Of a stretch of 64,000 nucleotides of DNA, positions 18,240-27,532 are shown piece by piece; within the stretch, counting starts at the first letter, position 1, and each line of letters opens with the position of its first letter. Both the position numbers and the translations under genes were made by a program. Source of the stretch: Rickettsiales bacterium (GTDB lineage: Bacteria > Pseudomonadota > Alphaproteobacteria > Rickettsiales > UBA1997); the NCBI GenBank assembly GCA_017999675.1, contig JAGNLL010000004.1, forward strand, positions 29,505 to 93,504, read 5' to 3'. The notes below the pieces were generated by a model, which did not search any database, was not told the DNA's origin, and saw nothing but the letters and a program-made list of their open reading frames with translations.

Positions 18240-18767
18240 TTACTTACAAATCTCTCTCATCCGCGCGTAAGCACGCGTAATTCCTTTAAGCGAATATTCG
18301 TCAACCGCGTAAGTGCCAATTGCCGAGTCGCTTCTCACCTTAAGGTTACCGCCATTTAGCATTGCGGTAATAATTGCTAAATCTTCGGCTTTAGTTTTGG
18401 TCCAAGCCATGTTTTCTTTGGCGACTAGTTTGAATTGTAGCGGGTCAACTAAAACAAAAACTTCGCTGTTTAGCTTGTATTCGTAGCCACCAAAAATGCT
18501 GAGTTCTTCGGAGCGATCTTTTTGAAAACGCGTAATCATTACGTAAGGTTTGCCACGAAAGTTGTGGTCACTGTCGCTTTTCACTGGATGGGCAATAATG
18601 TAGCATTTTTTGTATTCGAGTTCGTTTTCTTGCAGTTCAAAAACTTGCCACCGGTAAAACGAACTGTCGACAATTTGGGCGCGGCATTGGCGCAGTGAAA
18701 CCAGCATGAAGATTGCGTAAATTACAATAATTACGCCAATTTTTGTAAGGTGGTGCAGTAGTTTCAT
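18240..18767 (-). CDS. Invasion-associated locus B (IalB) family protein
   Basis: This 175-residue protein has an N-terminal hydrophobic signal or anchor (about residues 10-25), then a mature region with the IalB-family pattern: CYIIAHPV...RGKPYVMITRF, SIFGGYEYKLNSEVFVLVDPLQFKL, MAWTKTKAEDLAIITAMLNGG, and S.IGTYAVDEYSLKGITRAYARM. IalB is linked to erythrocyte invasion in Bartonella, but the family is widespread in alphaproteobacteria and most members are uncharacterised periplasmic proteins. It sits between rarA and the polyprenyl synthase gene with almost no gaps. Confidence 0.8.
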   Translation of the reverse strand: MKLLHHLTKIGVIIVIYAIFMLVSLRQCRAQIVDSSFYRWQVFELQENELEYKKCYIIAHPVKSDSDHNFRGKPYVMITRFQKDRSEELSIFGGYEYKLNSEVFVLVDPLQFKLVAKENMAWTKTKAEDLAIITAMLNGGNLKVRSDSAIGTYAVDEYSLKGITRAYARMREICK

Positions 18768-19760
18768 TTAAAAAATCCTGGCTAGCGAGTAGTCTAAAAT
18801 TGTGATTAAATCTTTTTTGAAATCTGAGTTGGAAAAGATTTCTAAATTTTTAACCGCTAAAGCCTGATGCTTCAAAGCCATGTTTTTGCAGGCTTCGAGA
18901 GCTTCATGTTTTTTTAGCAGTTCTAAAAACTGAGCAAGGTCAGAGGCTGAGTGTTCGCTTGCAAGTAAGTTTTTGGTAAAGACATCTGAAATAAATTTCT
19001 GTTCCACTTTGTCGGCTTTTTGCTGCAGCAAAATTACCGGCAAAGTCACTTTTCCTTCGAAAAAATCATTACCGACATCTTTGCCTAAAGTTTTTTCGTC
19101 CGACGAATAATCGAGCATGTCGTCAACGATTTGAAAGATGATTCCAAGATTAGTGCCAAACTCGCGAAGTGCCGTCACTTCTGCGTTTGAGGCCTCACTA
19201 ACTAATGCGCCAGACTCGCAAGCAGCGGCAAAAAGCACGGCAGTTTTGCCAAAAATAATTTCAAAATATTTTTCTTGAGAAAGCGTCACGTCGCTAGAAT
19301 TTTCTAACTGCATTACTTCACCGTCCGCCATTATTGACGAGGCTTTGGCAAGTAGGCCAAGCACTTCTAAATTTTTTACCCGCACCATTAATTGAAAGGC
19401 GATCGAGAATAAATAATCACCCACCAAAATGCTGGCTTTATTGTCCCAAAGTGCGTTGGCAGTTTTTTTGCCGCGCCTTACTTGGCTTGCGTCAACAACG
19501 TCGTCGTGAAGCAAAGTGGCGCTGTGAATTAACTCAACTGCAGCGGCTAAATTTTGCGGATTTTTTTCGTCTTTAGCGCCGCAAAGTTTTGCTGCTAAAA
19601 TTAGCAAAATTGGGCGAATTCTTTTGCCGCCAGAAGAGATTAGGTGATTTGAGATTTCGGCAATGAGGGGAGATTTGCCAACGGCAAATTCTAAAATAAT
19701 TTGGTCAACTTTCTTTAAGTCGCATGCAAGCTGGGCTAGGATATTTTCAACATTACGCAT
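18768..19760 (-). CDS. ispB: Polyprenyl (octaprenyl-type) diphosphate synthase
   Basis: This 330-residue trans-isoprenyl diphosphate synthase has the first Asp-rich motif LLHDDVVD (about residue 91), the GGKRIRPILLILAAKL block, GDYLFSIAFQLM and the second Asp-rich motif QIVDDMLDYSSDEKTLGKD. It makes the polyprenyl side chain of ubiquinone from MEP-pathway products. Chain length cannot be set from sequence alone, so the ispB label is by family. Its start overlaps the upstream small gene by 8 nt. Confidence 0.9.
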   Translation of the reverse strand: MRNVENILAQLACDLKKVDQIILEFAVGKSPLIAEISNHLISSGGKRIRPILLILAAKLCGAKDEKNPQNLAAAVELIHSATLLHDDVVDASQVRRGKKTANALWDNKASILVGDYLFSIAFQLMVRVKNLEVLGLLAKASSIMADGEVMQLENSSDVTLSQEKYFEIIFGKTAVLFAAACESGALVSEASNAEVTALREFGTNLGIIFQIVDDMLDYSSDEKTLGKDVGNDFFEGKVTLPVILLQQKADKVEQKFISDVFTKNLLASEHSASDLAQFLELLKKHEALEACKNMALKHQALAVKNLEIFSNSDFKKDLITILDYSLARIF

Positions 19761-20058
19761 TGAGGCTTAACACCGAAATTTTGTGACGACATTCTTCAAT
19801 TTTTGACGCAATGCCATTTAGCGCGGTGCGAATTGCTTCGAGAGATTTTTCAGAAGCGCCTTTGGTGACAAAATCAATGTATTGGGTGGCAAGTTGATCG
19901 GCGCATTCTTCAAGGCGAGTGGTCATTTCTTCAACAATTGCAAATTGCTGTTCGGCAAGTTTGTGTGAACTGTCTTGAACCGCGCGAATCATGCGGTCAG
20001 CGAAGGCGTAATATTCGACGATTTCGTTGTAGACTTGCTCTTGTTTTGATGTTGCCAT
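19753..20058 (-). CDS. Small helical protein of unknown function
   Basis: This 101-residue, probably all-helical protein is rich in Glu/Gln/Ala (for example EQQFAIVEEMTTRLEECADQLATQYIDFV), with likely coiled-coil character and two Cys. It has no signal peptide and I recognise no family. Its stop overlaps the polyprenyl synthase start by 8 nt, so the two are translationally coupled, and cimA is upstream on the same strand. The coding call rests on the tight overlap and the clean amino acid composition. Confidence 0.65.
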   Translation of the reverse strand: MATSKQEQVYNEIVEYYAFADRMIRAVQDSSHKLAEQQFAIVEEMTTRLEECADQLATQYIDFVTKGASEKSLEAIRTALNGIASKIEECRHKISVLSLNA

Positions 20059-20124
20059 TTTTTCGAAGATTTTATTTACGTGAAAAGTGACTTACAGAAT
20101 CGCGCGGAACTTATTTTTGCTTTG

Positions 20125-21720
20125 TTAATTGTCTAGCTCTCGCATCAGCTGGTAAGTGATGCTGTCGTGTAGTGCTCGAAACGAGGCGTCGACAATATTT
20201 TCGGAAACGCCAATGGTGGTCCATTTTTTCTTGCCGTCGGTTGACTCAATTTGCACGCGAGTGATTGCTTGCGTGCCGTCGGAAGGCGTTAAAATTCTCA
20301 CTTTGTAATCTGTTAAGCGAACATTTTTTAGGCTTGGATATTTGCGCGAAAGAGCTTTTCGCAAGGCTTTATCAAGTGCATTCACCGGACCATTTCCTTC
20401 GGCAACTGCCATTGTCACCTTAGTGCCAATTTTAATTTTGATTGTCGCTTCGGCAATCGTCACAACCTTTCCTTTCGAATCAAACTTGCGTTCGTCAAGC
20501 ACGCGAAAGCCAACCAAATCAAAAAAGTTTGGCACAACTGAAAGCGATTTTTTTGCTAAAATTTCAAAACTGGCATCGGCCGCGTCGTAAGCGTAGCCTT
20601 TAGCTTCAAGCTCTTTCACCTGATTTACTAAATCTGCAACTTGGCTTACTTTAATTTCGTCGCGCAAATCGAGACCCATTTCTTTCAAGCGTGAAATAAT
20701 GTTGGAGCGACCAGCTTGATCTGAAATCATGATTTGGCGCTCATTGCCAATTTTTTCGGGGTCAACATGTTCGTAAGATGCGGGGTTTTTGGCAACTGCC
20801 GAAACGTGTAAGCCGCCTTTGTGGGCGAAGGCGTATTTGCCAACGTAGGGCGCAAATTTGTCGCGCTCTTTATTGAGCAAATCGTCGAGAAAATTTGCGG
20901 TGCGCACTAAATTTTTTAGCTCTTTTTCGGCAATCCCAACGTCAAAACCCATTTTCAAAAACAGGGTTGGAATAATGCTGATTAAGTTGGCGTTGCCGCA
21001 GCGTTCACCCAAACCATTGATTGTTCCTTGCACTTGGCGAACTCCGGCTTCAACGGCGGCAATTGAGTTGGCCACGGCGTTGCCAGTGTCGTTGTGGCAG
21101 TGAATGCCAAGGTTTTCACCCGGTATTACTTTGGTCACTTCTTTGACAATTTTGCCAATTTCGCTTGGCAAAGTTCCGCCGTTTGTGTCGCACAAAACAA
21201 TCCAGCGAGCACCGGCGTCAAAGGCGGCTTTAATGGCGCGCAGGGCAAATTTTGGATTAGCTTTGTAGCCGTCAAAAAAATGTTCGGCGTCAAACATTGC
21301 CTCTTTTTTCTTTTTAACAATTTGGGCAATTGAGTCTGAAATCATTTCTAAATTTTCTTTTTCAGAAATGTGCAGCGCGTGTTCTAAGTGAAAATCCCAA
21401 GTTTTTCCAACGATGCAAACCGACTTAACATTAGCGTTGATTAATGCGCTTAAACCTGCGTCGTTAGCAGCTGAAGCGCCATTTCGGCGAGTCATGCCAA
21501 AAGCGCTAAATTGTGATTTTTTTAATTTTGGTAGGTCAGCAAAAAATTCGTCGTCGGTTGGATTTGCTCCAGGCCAGCCGCCTTCAATGTAGTCAATTCC
21601 AAGACCGTCTAAAACGCGGGCAATTTCAACTTTGTCGCGCGTGCTAAAGTTGACGGTGCTGGTTTGCGCGCCGTCGCGAAGTGTTGAATCGTAAAGATAA
21701 ACCCGAGTTTTTTTTGTCAT
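20125..21720 (-). CDS. cimA: (R)-citramalate synthase
   Basis: This 531-residue member of the HMGL-like/LeuA superfamily starts with LYDSTLRDGAQTSTVNFS, the catalytic TLRDG motif. It has the GLGIDYIEGGWPGANPTDDEFF signature of CimA, the metal ligands in GIHCHNDTGNAVANS and the GLGERCGNANL loop. The C-terminal 130 residues are the LeuA-type allosteric domain. It condenses pyruvate and acetyl-CoA to citramalate, the threonine-independent entry to isoleucine synthesis. This is a notable biosynthetic capacity if the organism is host-dependent. Confidence 0.93.
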   Translation of the reverse strand: MTKKTRVYLYDSTLRDGAQTSTVNFSTRDKVEIARVLDGLGIDYIEGGWPGANPTDDEFFADLPKLKKSQFSAFGMTRRNGASAANDAGLSALINANVKSVCIVGKTWDFHLEHALHISEKENLEMISDSIAQIVKKKKEAMFDAEHFFDGYKANPKFALRAIKAAFDAGARWIVLCDTNGGTLPSEIGKIVKEVTKVIPGENLGIHCHNDTGNAVANSIAAVEAGVRQVQGTINGLGERCGNANLISIIPTLFLKMGFDVGIAEKELKNLVRTANFLDDLLNKERDKFAPYVGKYAFAHKGGLHVSAVAKNPASYEHVDPEKIGNERQIMISDQAGRSNIISRLKEMGLDLRDEIKVSQVADLVNQVKELEAKGYAYDAADASFEILAKKSLSVVPNFFDLVGFRVLDERKFDSKGKVVTIAEATIKIKIGTKVTMAVAEGNGPVNALDKALRKALSRKYPSLKNVRLTDYKVRILTPSDGTQAITRVQIESTDGKKKWTTIGVSENIVDASFRALHDSITYQLMRELDN

Positions 21721-21721
21721 T

Positions 21722-22771
21722 TTAAACTAAAAATATTGTCATTCCAAGTGTTGCGAAGGCGAGGGACGCAACCCAAAAAGATCTTACAACTTTCTTTTCG
21801 CTCCAACCCAATTTTTCAAAATGATGGTGAATTGGCGCCATTAGAAAAATTCTTTTTTTGCGCAATTTGTAAGAGCCAACTTGCAAAATTACCGAACAAG
21901 CTTCGCAAACAAACAAAATTGAAATTACAAAAAAGATAATTTCTTGTTTGATGATCACTGCAATTAAGCCAAGCACAGAGCCAATTGCCAAACTTCCAAC
22001 ATCGCCCATAAAAATTTTTGCCGGCTTTAAGTTGAAGGTTAAAAAAGCCAAAATTGCGCCAATTAAAGTGCAGCAGAAAAAGATTAATTCTTGCGTGTTT
22101 GCAACGCTGGGAGCGTGAAAGTTTTTTGCTAAATTGGCGTCAGCCGCAACAAAAATTAAAACCGCCAAACAAAGCGCGCTAATAATTGCTGGCACCGAAA
22201 CCAAGCCGTCAAGACCGTCTGTAAGGTTAACAGCGTTTGAAGTGCCAACGATTACGAAGGTGACAAACAAAACGTAGAGAACAATTCCAAGGCCAATCCA
22301 GTGTCCGTCGCCAATTGGCAAGAAAACGCGATTTTTTAAATGTGTTAAATCAACGCTGCCAAGCCACAAAAATGCTGCGCCAATAATTGCAAATTGAATG
22401 ACAATTTTAATGCTGCCGCGAAAGCCGTTGGGATTGTTGTAGAGCACTTTCATCAAGTCGTCTGTAAGGCCGATGGCGGCGAAAGAAACAAAAACAAAAA
22501 GTGTGATCCAAATGTAAGAGTTGCTAAGATCAAGAAGTAGTAGGCTTGAGATCAAAGTTGACAGCACAATAAAAATGCCGCCCATTGTTGGAGTTTTCTT
22601 TTTAGCTTGATGGGTGGCGGGACCGTCTGAGCGGATTGGTTGAAATAGTTTTTTGTCGTGGACGAATTTAATAAATTTTTTGGTAGAAAAAAAACCGATT
22701 ACGTAAGCCAAAAGCAGACAAACGGCAGATTTAAGCCAAAAATTTTGCAGCAAAGCTAAGCTAGTGAACAT
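21722..22771 (-). CDS. mraY: Phospho-N-acetylmuramoyl-pentapeptide-transferase
   Basis: This 349-residue polytopic protein has about ten TM segments and the MraY signatures: PTMGGIFIVLS near residue 63, the LTDDLMK Asp pair, NAVNLTDGLDGL, FMGDVGSLAIGS and the APIHHHFEKLGW loop. It transfers phospho-MurNAc-pentapeptide to undecaprenyl phosphate to form lipid I at the inner membrane. It overlaps murF by 11 nt and follows it in the usual dcw order, although the rest of the cluster is absent here. Confidence 0.96.
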   Translation of the reverse strand: MFTSLALLQNFWLKSAVCLLLAYVIGFFSTKKFIKFVHDKKLFQPIRSDGPATHQAKKKTPTMGGIFIVLSTLISSLLLLDLSNSYIWITLFVFVSFAAIGLTDDLMKVLYNNPNGFRGSIKIVIQFAIIGAAFLWLGSVDLTHLKNRVFLPIGDGHWIGLGIVLYVLFVTFVIVGTSNAVNLTDGLDGLVSVPAIISALCLAVLIFVAADANLAKNFHAPSVANTQELIFFCCTLIGAILAFLTFNLKPAKIFMGDVGSLAIGSVLGLIAVIIKQEIIFFVISILFVCEACSVILQVGSYKLRKKRIFLMAPIHHHFEKLGWSEKKVVRSFWVASLAFATLGMTIFLV

Positions 22772-24164
22772 TGATTTTGTTGGTTAGTTTTTCGATTAAT
22801 TTTTCCATTTTTGTGCCGCGCGAACCCTTGACGTAAAGGATGTCGCCATCTTGCAAGAGATCTGCAATTTCAAGGCTTGCTGACGCTGAGTTTGGAAAAG
22901 TTTTGTAAGAATTTGGGCTTAAATTTTGCGCCGCTTTGGTCATGTTCTCGCCAACTAAAACTGCAAAATCGGTGTGAAATTTTTTCAGATAATTTGTGAT
23001 CTCTTTGTGCAATTCAACTGATTTCTCGCCGAGCTCCAGCATGTCGCCAAGCGCTGCGACGACTCTTTTTTTGGCCAAGGCATTTTTTAATTCTGCTGCA
23101 TATTCAAGCCCTGCATGCATTGACAGCACGCTGGCATTGTAGCTGTCGTCGATGATTGTGATTTTTTTACCTTCGCAATCAATCTCAAAAGCTTTGCCAC
23201 GGCCGGCGGTGTCTTCAAGTTTTGTAAGTGTGGTAAGCCCAGTTTCTGGGCGGTTTGTTAGCAAATCTAAGCAAGCGGCAACAATCGAAGAATTGAAAAT
23301 TGCAGTTTTGCTAGCGGTTGAAATTGAGTAAGAAATTTCTGTGTTTTTGTTTTTTAACAAAATTTCAGAGCGATCTACAGCCTTTATTTCAGAGCTTTCA
23401 ATGCAGTAATCGCTTTCTTGGTTTTTACCAAAACTAGCCACTTTTACATTCAAAAGTGCGGCGCGTTTTTTTAAAAATTCAAAATGCTTGTTGTCGCGAT
23501 TAATCAGCGCAATTCCTTGCGGCTCAAGGCCGGCAAAGATTTCTGATTTTGCCAATGCAATTTCTTCTTCGTTTTTAAAGAACTCAATGTGCACCGGTCC
23601 AACATTTGTAATCACTGCTAGGTGAGGGCGCGCAAGGCGTGAGAGTGGTTCAATTTCGTTTAGGTGATTCATACCCATTTCGAAAATTCCGAATTGGCAA
23701 TCAGCAGAAAAATTACAAAGAGAAAGCGGCAAACCAATGTGGTTGTTGAGGTTGCCGTGGGTCGCAAAAGTTTTGCCAATTGCGGAAAACGCTAATTTTA
23801 GCATTTCTTTTGTGCCGGTTTTTCCAACCGAGCCAGTGATGGCAATGATTTTGGCAGCACTTCTTTGGCGCGAAAATTCGGCAAGTTTGTAAAGTGCAGT
23901 GAAGGCGTCTTTTACTAAAAGAAAATCTGAGTCTTTAACTTTTGATAAATCGCTAACCAACAAAACCTTGCAACCATTAGCTGCAGCTTGGTCTAAAAAA
24001 TCGTGAGCATCATTGTTTTCGCCTTTAAGCGCGACGAATAATCCACTTTCTGGAGTTTTTCGGCTGTCGATTACAACTTCGTCAATTGTGAGATTGTCGG
24101 AGAGTTTATGGTCTAAAAGCTCGCCAGATAAGGCTCTCAAGAGTTCTGATTTTGTCCAAAGCAT
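22761..24164 (-). CDS. murF: UDP-N-acetylmuramoyl-tripeptide--D-alanyl-D-alanine ligase
   Basis: This 467-residue Mur ligase has the N-terminal DSRKTPESGLFVALKGENNDAHDF region, the ATP-binding ITGSVGKTGTKEML, GNLNNHIGLPLSL, the EMGMNHLNEI block, and NRDNKHF in the central domain. The C-terminal domain contains the DDSYNAS motif. It adds D-Ala-D-Ala to the UDP-MurNAc-tripeptide. One residue differs from the commonest P-loop form (GSVGKTGTK rather than GSxGKTTTK), a normal MurF variation. Confidence 0.95.
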   Translation of the reverse strand: MLWTKSELLRALSGELLDHKLSDNLTIDEVVIDSRKTPESGLFVALKGENNDAHDFLDQAAANGCKVLLVSDLSKVKDSDFLLVKDAFTALYKLAEFSRQRSAAKIIAITGSVGKTGTKEMLKLAFSAIGKTFATHGNLNNHIGLPLSLCNFSADCQFGIFEMGMNHLNEIEPLSRLARPHLAVITNVGPVHIEFFKNEEEIALAKSEIFAGLEPQGIALINRDNKHFEFLKKRAALLNVKVASFGKNQESDYCIESSEIKAVDRSEILLKNKNTEISYSISTASKTAIFNSSIVAACLDLLTNRPETGLTTLTKLEDTAGRGKAFEIDCEGKKITIIDDSYNASVLSMHAGLEYAAELKNALAKKRVVAALGDMLELGEKSVELHKEITNYLKKFHTDFAVLVGENMTKAAQNLSPNSYKTFPNSASASLEIADLLQDGDILYVKGSRGTKMEKLIEKLTNKINVH

Positions 24165-24168
24165 TGAT

Positions 24169-25122
24169 TTAAAATAAATTTATTAGCTCGTCTTTCTCAA
24201 ATCGCGCACCAAATTTTTGAATAATTTTTGAGGCGATTAAATTTCCTAATTTGGCAGATTTTTCTAAATCAAAATCATTCACCAAGCCATGCAAAAAGCC
24301 GGCGGCAAAGGCGTCACCCGCACCGGTGGTGTCGACTAATTTTTCAATTTTTTCAGCCGCAATTTTAACAGATTTCTCTCCCGCAAAAACCTCACAGCCT
24401 TTTTCACTTTTGGTGACAACGGCAATCAATTTTTTATTTTGCGCGAAAATTTTCACAAAGTTTGGCGCAAGCTCTAAAGCCTCGTCTTCATTGGCAAAAA
24501 GAATATCTAAATCATTTTGAATCAGCTCTAAAAAATCTGCTTTGTGACGTGCAACGCAAAAAGAATCTGAAAGTGAAAACGCAACTTTCGCACCATTTTT
24601 TTTGGCTAAAGAAATGGCTTTTTTTAGCGCTAAAATTGTTGCGGGAGCATCCCACAAATATCCTTCTAAATAAAGAATTGACGCGCCTTGAAAGGCTTTT
24701 TCTTCAATGTCAAATTCGGTGATTTCTGAAGCGCAGCCCAAAAATGTGCACATTGTGCGATTGGCGTCTGGCGTCACTAAAATAAAAGATTTTGCCGTTG
24801 GTTTGTGGTGGTTTTTGTTGCGCAAAAAATCGGCGCCGCTTTTTTCAATTTCGCTAATAAATTTTTTGCCAAAATCGTCGTGGCCAACTTTGCCGATGAA
24901 AGTGGTTTTGTTGCCAAGTTGCGCCAGTGCTGCGGCGGTGTTGCCGGCTGAGCCGCCCGAAGTTATTTTTTCAGAATTTACGCCAGATAATTCTTGTGCC
25001 GTTGCTTCGTCAATTAACGACATTGAGCTTTTGATTAGACTGTTTTTTTCAAGAAACGCGTCGTCAACTTTGCACAAAATATCGACAATTGCGTTGCCGA
25101 TTGTGAGGATTTTTTTGGTCAT
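24169..25122 (-). CDS. PfkB-family carbohydrate/nucleoside kinase
   Basis: About 317 residues; I use the ATG at 25122 (MTKKILTIGNAIVDIL) rather than a TTG further upstream. The PfkB motifs are GGSAGNTAAALAQLGN near the N-terminus and the C-terminal anion-hole/catalytic DTTGAGDAFAAGFLHG. The pattern, including IVDILCKVDD, resembles adenosine-kinase-like members common in alphaproteobacteria. Substrate (adenosine or a sugar) is not decided by the sequence. It precedes murF by 4 nt on the same strand. Confidence 0.85.
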   Translation of the reverse strand: MTKKILTIGNAIVDILCKVDDAFLEKNSLIKSSMSLIDEATAQELSGVNSEKITSGGSAGNTAAALAQLGNKTTFIGKVGHDDFGKKFISEIEKSGADFLRNKNHHKPTAKSFILVTPDANRTMCTFLGCASEITEFDIEEKAFQGASILYLEGYLWDAPATILALKKAISLAKKNGAKVAFSLSDSFCVARHKADFLELIQNDLDILFANEDEALELAPNFVKIFAQNKKLIAVVTKSEKGCEVFAGEKSVKIAAEKIEKLVDTTGAGDAFAAGFLHGLVNDFDLEKSAKLGNLIASKIIQKFGARFEKDELINLF

Positions 25123-25153
25123 TATTTTAAGATTTTGTATTTCCAAAAAGAGC

Positions 25154-25247
25154 CCGTCGGTTGAGCGGAGTCGAAACCAACGGAAGCTTCCTGCCTCGCT
25201 ATTTACGCAGGAATCTTCCGTTGGTTTCGACTCCGCTCAACCGACGG
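25154..25247. repeat. Large palindrome (single copy in window), 41-bp arms, cggttgagcggagtcgaaac type
   Basis: Arms 25154-25194 and 25207-25247 are inverted repeats with one mismatch and a 12-nt loop. It sits between the tyrS stop and the PfkB start, both on the minus strand. The sequence differs from the other palindromes in the window. Its position within a minus-strand run suggests a hairpin in the mRNA between tyrS and the kinase gene. Confidence 0.9.
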
Positions 25248-25253
25248 TTAAGA

Positions 25254-26480
25254 TTATTTTACTGAGATTTTAAAAAACTTTTTCTTACCAACGGCCAAGT
25301 CAAATTTGCCGGTTTCTTTAATTGCAAATTGCACATCCAAAACCGCTTCACCGTTGATTTTAACCGCTTTTCCTTCAATCAATTTTTTCGCTTCGCCGTT
25401 TGATTCAACCGCGCCGATTTCGCGAATTATTTCGATTAGTTTTTTGCTGCCTTCAACACCCAAAGAAATTTCTTTTTCTTCAAAAGCGGCAGAGTTTTTT
25501 GCCACAAAAATTTCACGCGCTTTTTGCAAAGCATCAGTCGCCGCTTTTTCGCCGTGGCAAATTTTTACTGCTTCGAACGCCAGAATTTCCTTGGCTTTGT
25601 TGATTTCTTGATCTTTCAATTTTTCTAAGTTCTCAATTTCAGAAAGTTCTAAATCGGTAAATAATTTTAAAAATTTACCAACGTCAGCGTCGTGAGTGTT
25701 TCTGAAATATTGAAAATAATCGAAAGGCGAAAGCATCGTTTCATCCAACCAAACCGCACCATCAGCGGTTTTACCCATTTTTTTACCGTCGGCTGTTGTG
25801 AGCAAAGGTGAGGTGAGGCCGAAGGCTTCTTTGGCTGCAACGCGGCGCGTTAACTCAACGCCATTAACAATATTTCCCCACTGATCCGACCCGCCAATTT
25901 GTAAGCGGCAGCCGTGGTTTTTGTTGAGTTCGTAAAAATCGTAAGCCTGCAAAATCATGTAGTTGAATTCTAGGAATGACAAAGGCTGCTCGCGCTCTAA
26001 ACGCGTTTTAACCGAATCAAAAGTCAGCATGCGATTAATCGAAAAATGGCGGCCGATGTCGCGGAGGAATTCTAGGTAATTTAGGTTTTTTAGCCAATCG
26101 TCGTTATTTACTAAAACCGCGGCTGACGGGCCTTCGAAGCCAATGAATTTTTCTAAAGTTTTTCTAATTCCGGCAAGATTTTCGCCAATTTTTTCTTCAG
26201 TTAAAACTTGGCGCGCTTCGTCTTTTCCAGATGGATCGCCAATTTTAGTAGTACCGCCACCCAGTAAAACCAAAGGTTTGTGGCCGTGTTTTTGTAGCAG
26301 GCGTAAGATCATTATTTGAATCAGGCTGCCGGCATGTAGCGATTTGGCGGTGCAGTCAAAGCCGATGTAGGCGGTGATTGGGCTTTGCGCCATTAATTCG
26401 TCCAACTCTTTTTCGTGAGTTGCTTGCGCAAAAAATCCGCGCGCGTGAAATTCGCGTAAAAATTGTGATTTAAAGTTCAT
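25254..26480 (-). CDS. tyrS: Tyrosyl-tRNA synthetase
   Basis: This 408-residue class I synthetase shows YIGFDCTAKSLHAGSLIQIM with the HAGS version of HIGH, the GGGTTKIGDPSGKDEAR loop, tyrosine-binding residues in the FNYMILQAYDFYEL and GGSDQWGNIVNG regions, and KKMGKTADGAVWLD (KMSKS equivalent). A C-terminal S4-like RNA-binding domain (about 335-408) is present. Length is normal. It is divergent from hemF. Confidence 0.97.
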   Translation of the reverse strand: MNFKSQFLREFHARGFFAQATHEKELDELMAQSPITAYIGFDCTAKSLHAGSLIQIMILRLLQKHGHKPLVLLGGGTTKIGDPSGKDEARQVLTEEKIGENLAGIRKTLEKFIGFEGPSAAVLVNNDDWLKNLNYLEFLRDIGRHFSINRMLTFDSVKTRLEREQPLSFLEFNYMILQAYDFYELNKNHGCRLQIGGSDQWGNIVNGVELTRRVAAKEAFGLTSPLLTTADGKKMGKTADGAVWLDETMLSPFDYFQYFRNTHDADVGKFLKLFTDLELSEIENLEKLKDQEINKAKEILAFEAVKICHGEKAATDALQKAREIFVAKNSAAFEEKEISLGVEGSKKLIEIIREIGAVESNGEAKKLIEGKAVKINGEAVLDVQFAIKETGKFDLAVGKKKFFKISVK

Positions 26481-26560
26481 TTTTGGGGGTTAGTTTTTTT
26501 CAAAGGAAATGCGAAAAAATTATCGAAACCGCCCCCCAATTAAGCAATTTAAATTTACAG

Positions 26561-27394
26561 ATGAACATTGAAGAAAAGCAGAATTTAACCTCTGCGTGGT
26601 TTAAAGATTTGCGCGACAAAATTTGCGCGGAGTTTGAAAAAATTGAAGTGGAGTTTGGCGCGGAAAACCCAGGAAAGTTTGTGCGTAAAAACTGGGATCG
26701 CGAAGGTGGCGGGTCAGGTGAAATGTCGCTAATGAAAGGCAATGTCTTTGAAAAAGTTGGTGTGAATTTTTCAAGAGTTTTTGGCAATTTTAGTGAAGAA
26801 TTTGCCAAGCAAATTCCGGGAGCTGAACAAAATCCGCAATTTTGGGCCAGTGGAATTTCGCTAGTGGCGCACATGAAATCGCCTTTAGTGCCAGCGGTTC
26901 ACATGAATACACGCTTTATTCGCACTGAAAAAAATTGGTTTGGCGGTGGTGCAGATTTAAACCCAATGTTTGAAGTTGAAAAAGACACTGCTGAATTTCA
27001 CGCCGCGTTCAAAGGCGCCTGCGACAAGGCTGACCCTGCTTACTACGACAAATTCAAAAAATGGTGTGACGAATATTTTTTCATTAAACACCGTAATGTC
27101 TCGCGCGGCGTGGGTGGAATTTTTTACGATTACCTAAACACCGAAAATTTTGAAAAAGATTTTGAGTTTACCCGCAATGTCGGGCTGGCTTTTTTAGATG
27201 TTTTCCCAAGACTGGTGCGAAATCACATGTTTGAAAAATGGACAGATGGGCAGCGCGAGCATCAGCTTCGTAAGCGCGGGCTTTATGCTGAGTTCAACTT
27301 GGTTTACGATCGTGGGACAAAATTTGGATTAATGACTGGAGGCAATACTGAAGCGATTTTGATGTCGCTGCCGCCGGTTGTGAAATGGGATTAA
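26561..27394 (+). CDS. hemF: Oxygen-dependent coproporphyrinogen III oxidase
   Basis: About 277 residues from ATG 26561. The frame is open further up to a TTG but family similarity begins at NIEEKQNLTSAWFKDLRDKI. Hallmarks are WDREGGGSGEMSLMKGNVFEKVGVN, MNTRFIRTEKNWFGGGADLNPMF and the C-terminal AEFNLVYDRGTKFGLMTGGN. It oxidatively decarboxylates coproporphyrinogen III in heme synthesis and needs O2, indicating aerobic or microaerobic life. Confidence 0.96.
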   Translation: MNIEEKQNLTSAWFKDLRDKICAEFEKIEVEFGAENPGKFVRKNWDREGGGSGEMSLMKGNVFEKVGVNFSRVFGNFSEEFAKQIPGAEQNPQFWASGISLVAHMKSPLVPAVHMNTRFIRTEKNWFGGGADLNPMFEVEKDTAEFHAAFKGACDKADPAYYDKFKKWCDEYFFIKHRNVSRGVGGIFYDYLNTENFEKDFEFTRNVGLAFLDVFPRLVRNHMFEKWTDGQREHQLRKRGLYAEFNLVYDRGTKFGLMTGGNTEAILMSLPPVVKWD

Positions 27395-27395
27395 G

Positions 27396-27512
27396 ATTGT
27401 GTGAATAACCACCCCCAACCCCTCCTTCAAAAGGAGGGGAGCGCTCTAAACCGAGCACGAACTAAAAGCCCCTCCTTTTCAAGGAGGGGTTGGGGTGGTT
27501 ATTCGCGAACTC
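27396..27512. repeat. Composite palindromic element, family A, copy 3
   Basis: Arms gaataaccacccccaacccc and ggttggggtggttattcgc with inner ctcctt/aaggag hairpins. It fills the hemF-purC gap, ending 20 nt before the purC ATG. Open reading through it gives a false purC N-terminal extension. Confidence 0.9.
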
Positions 27513-27532
27513 GATTTAAAATTTTAACAAAA

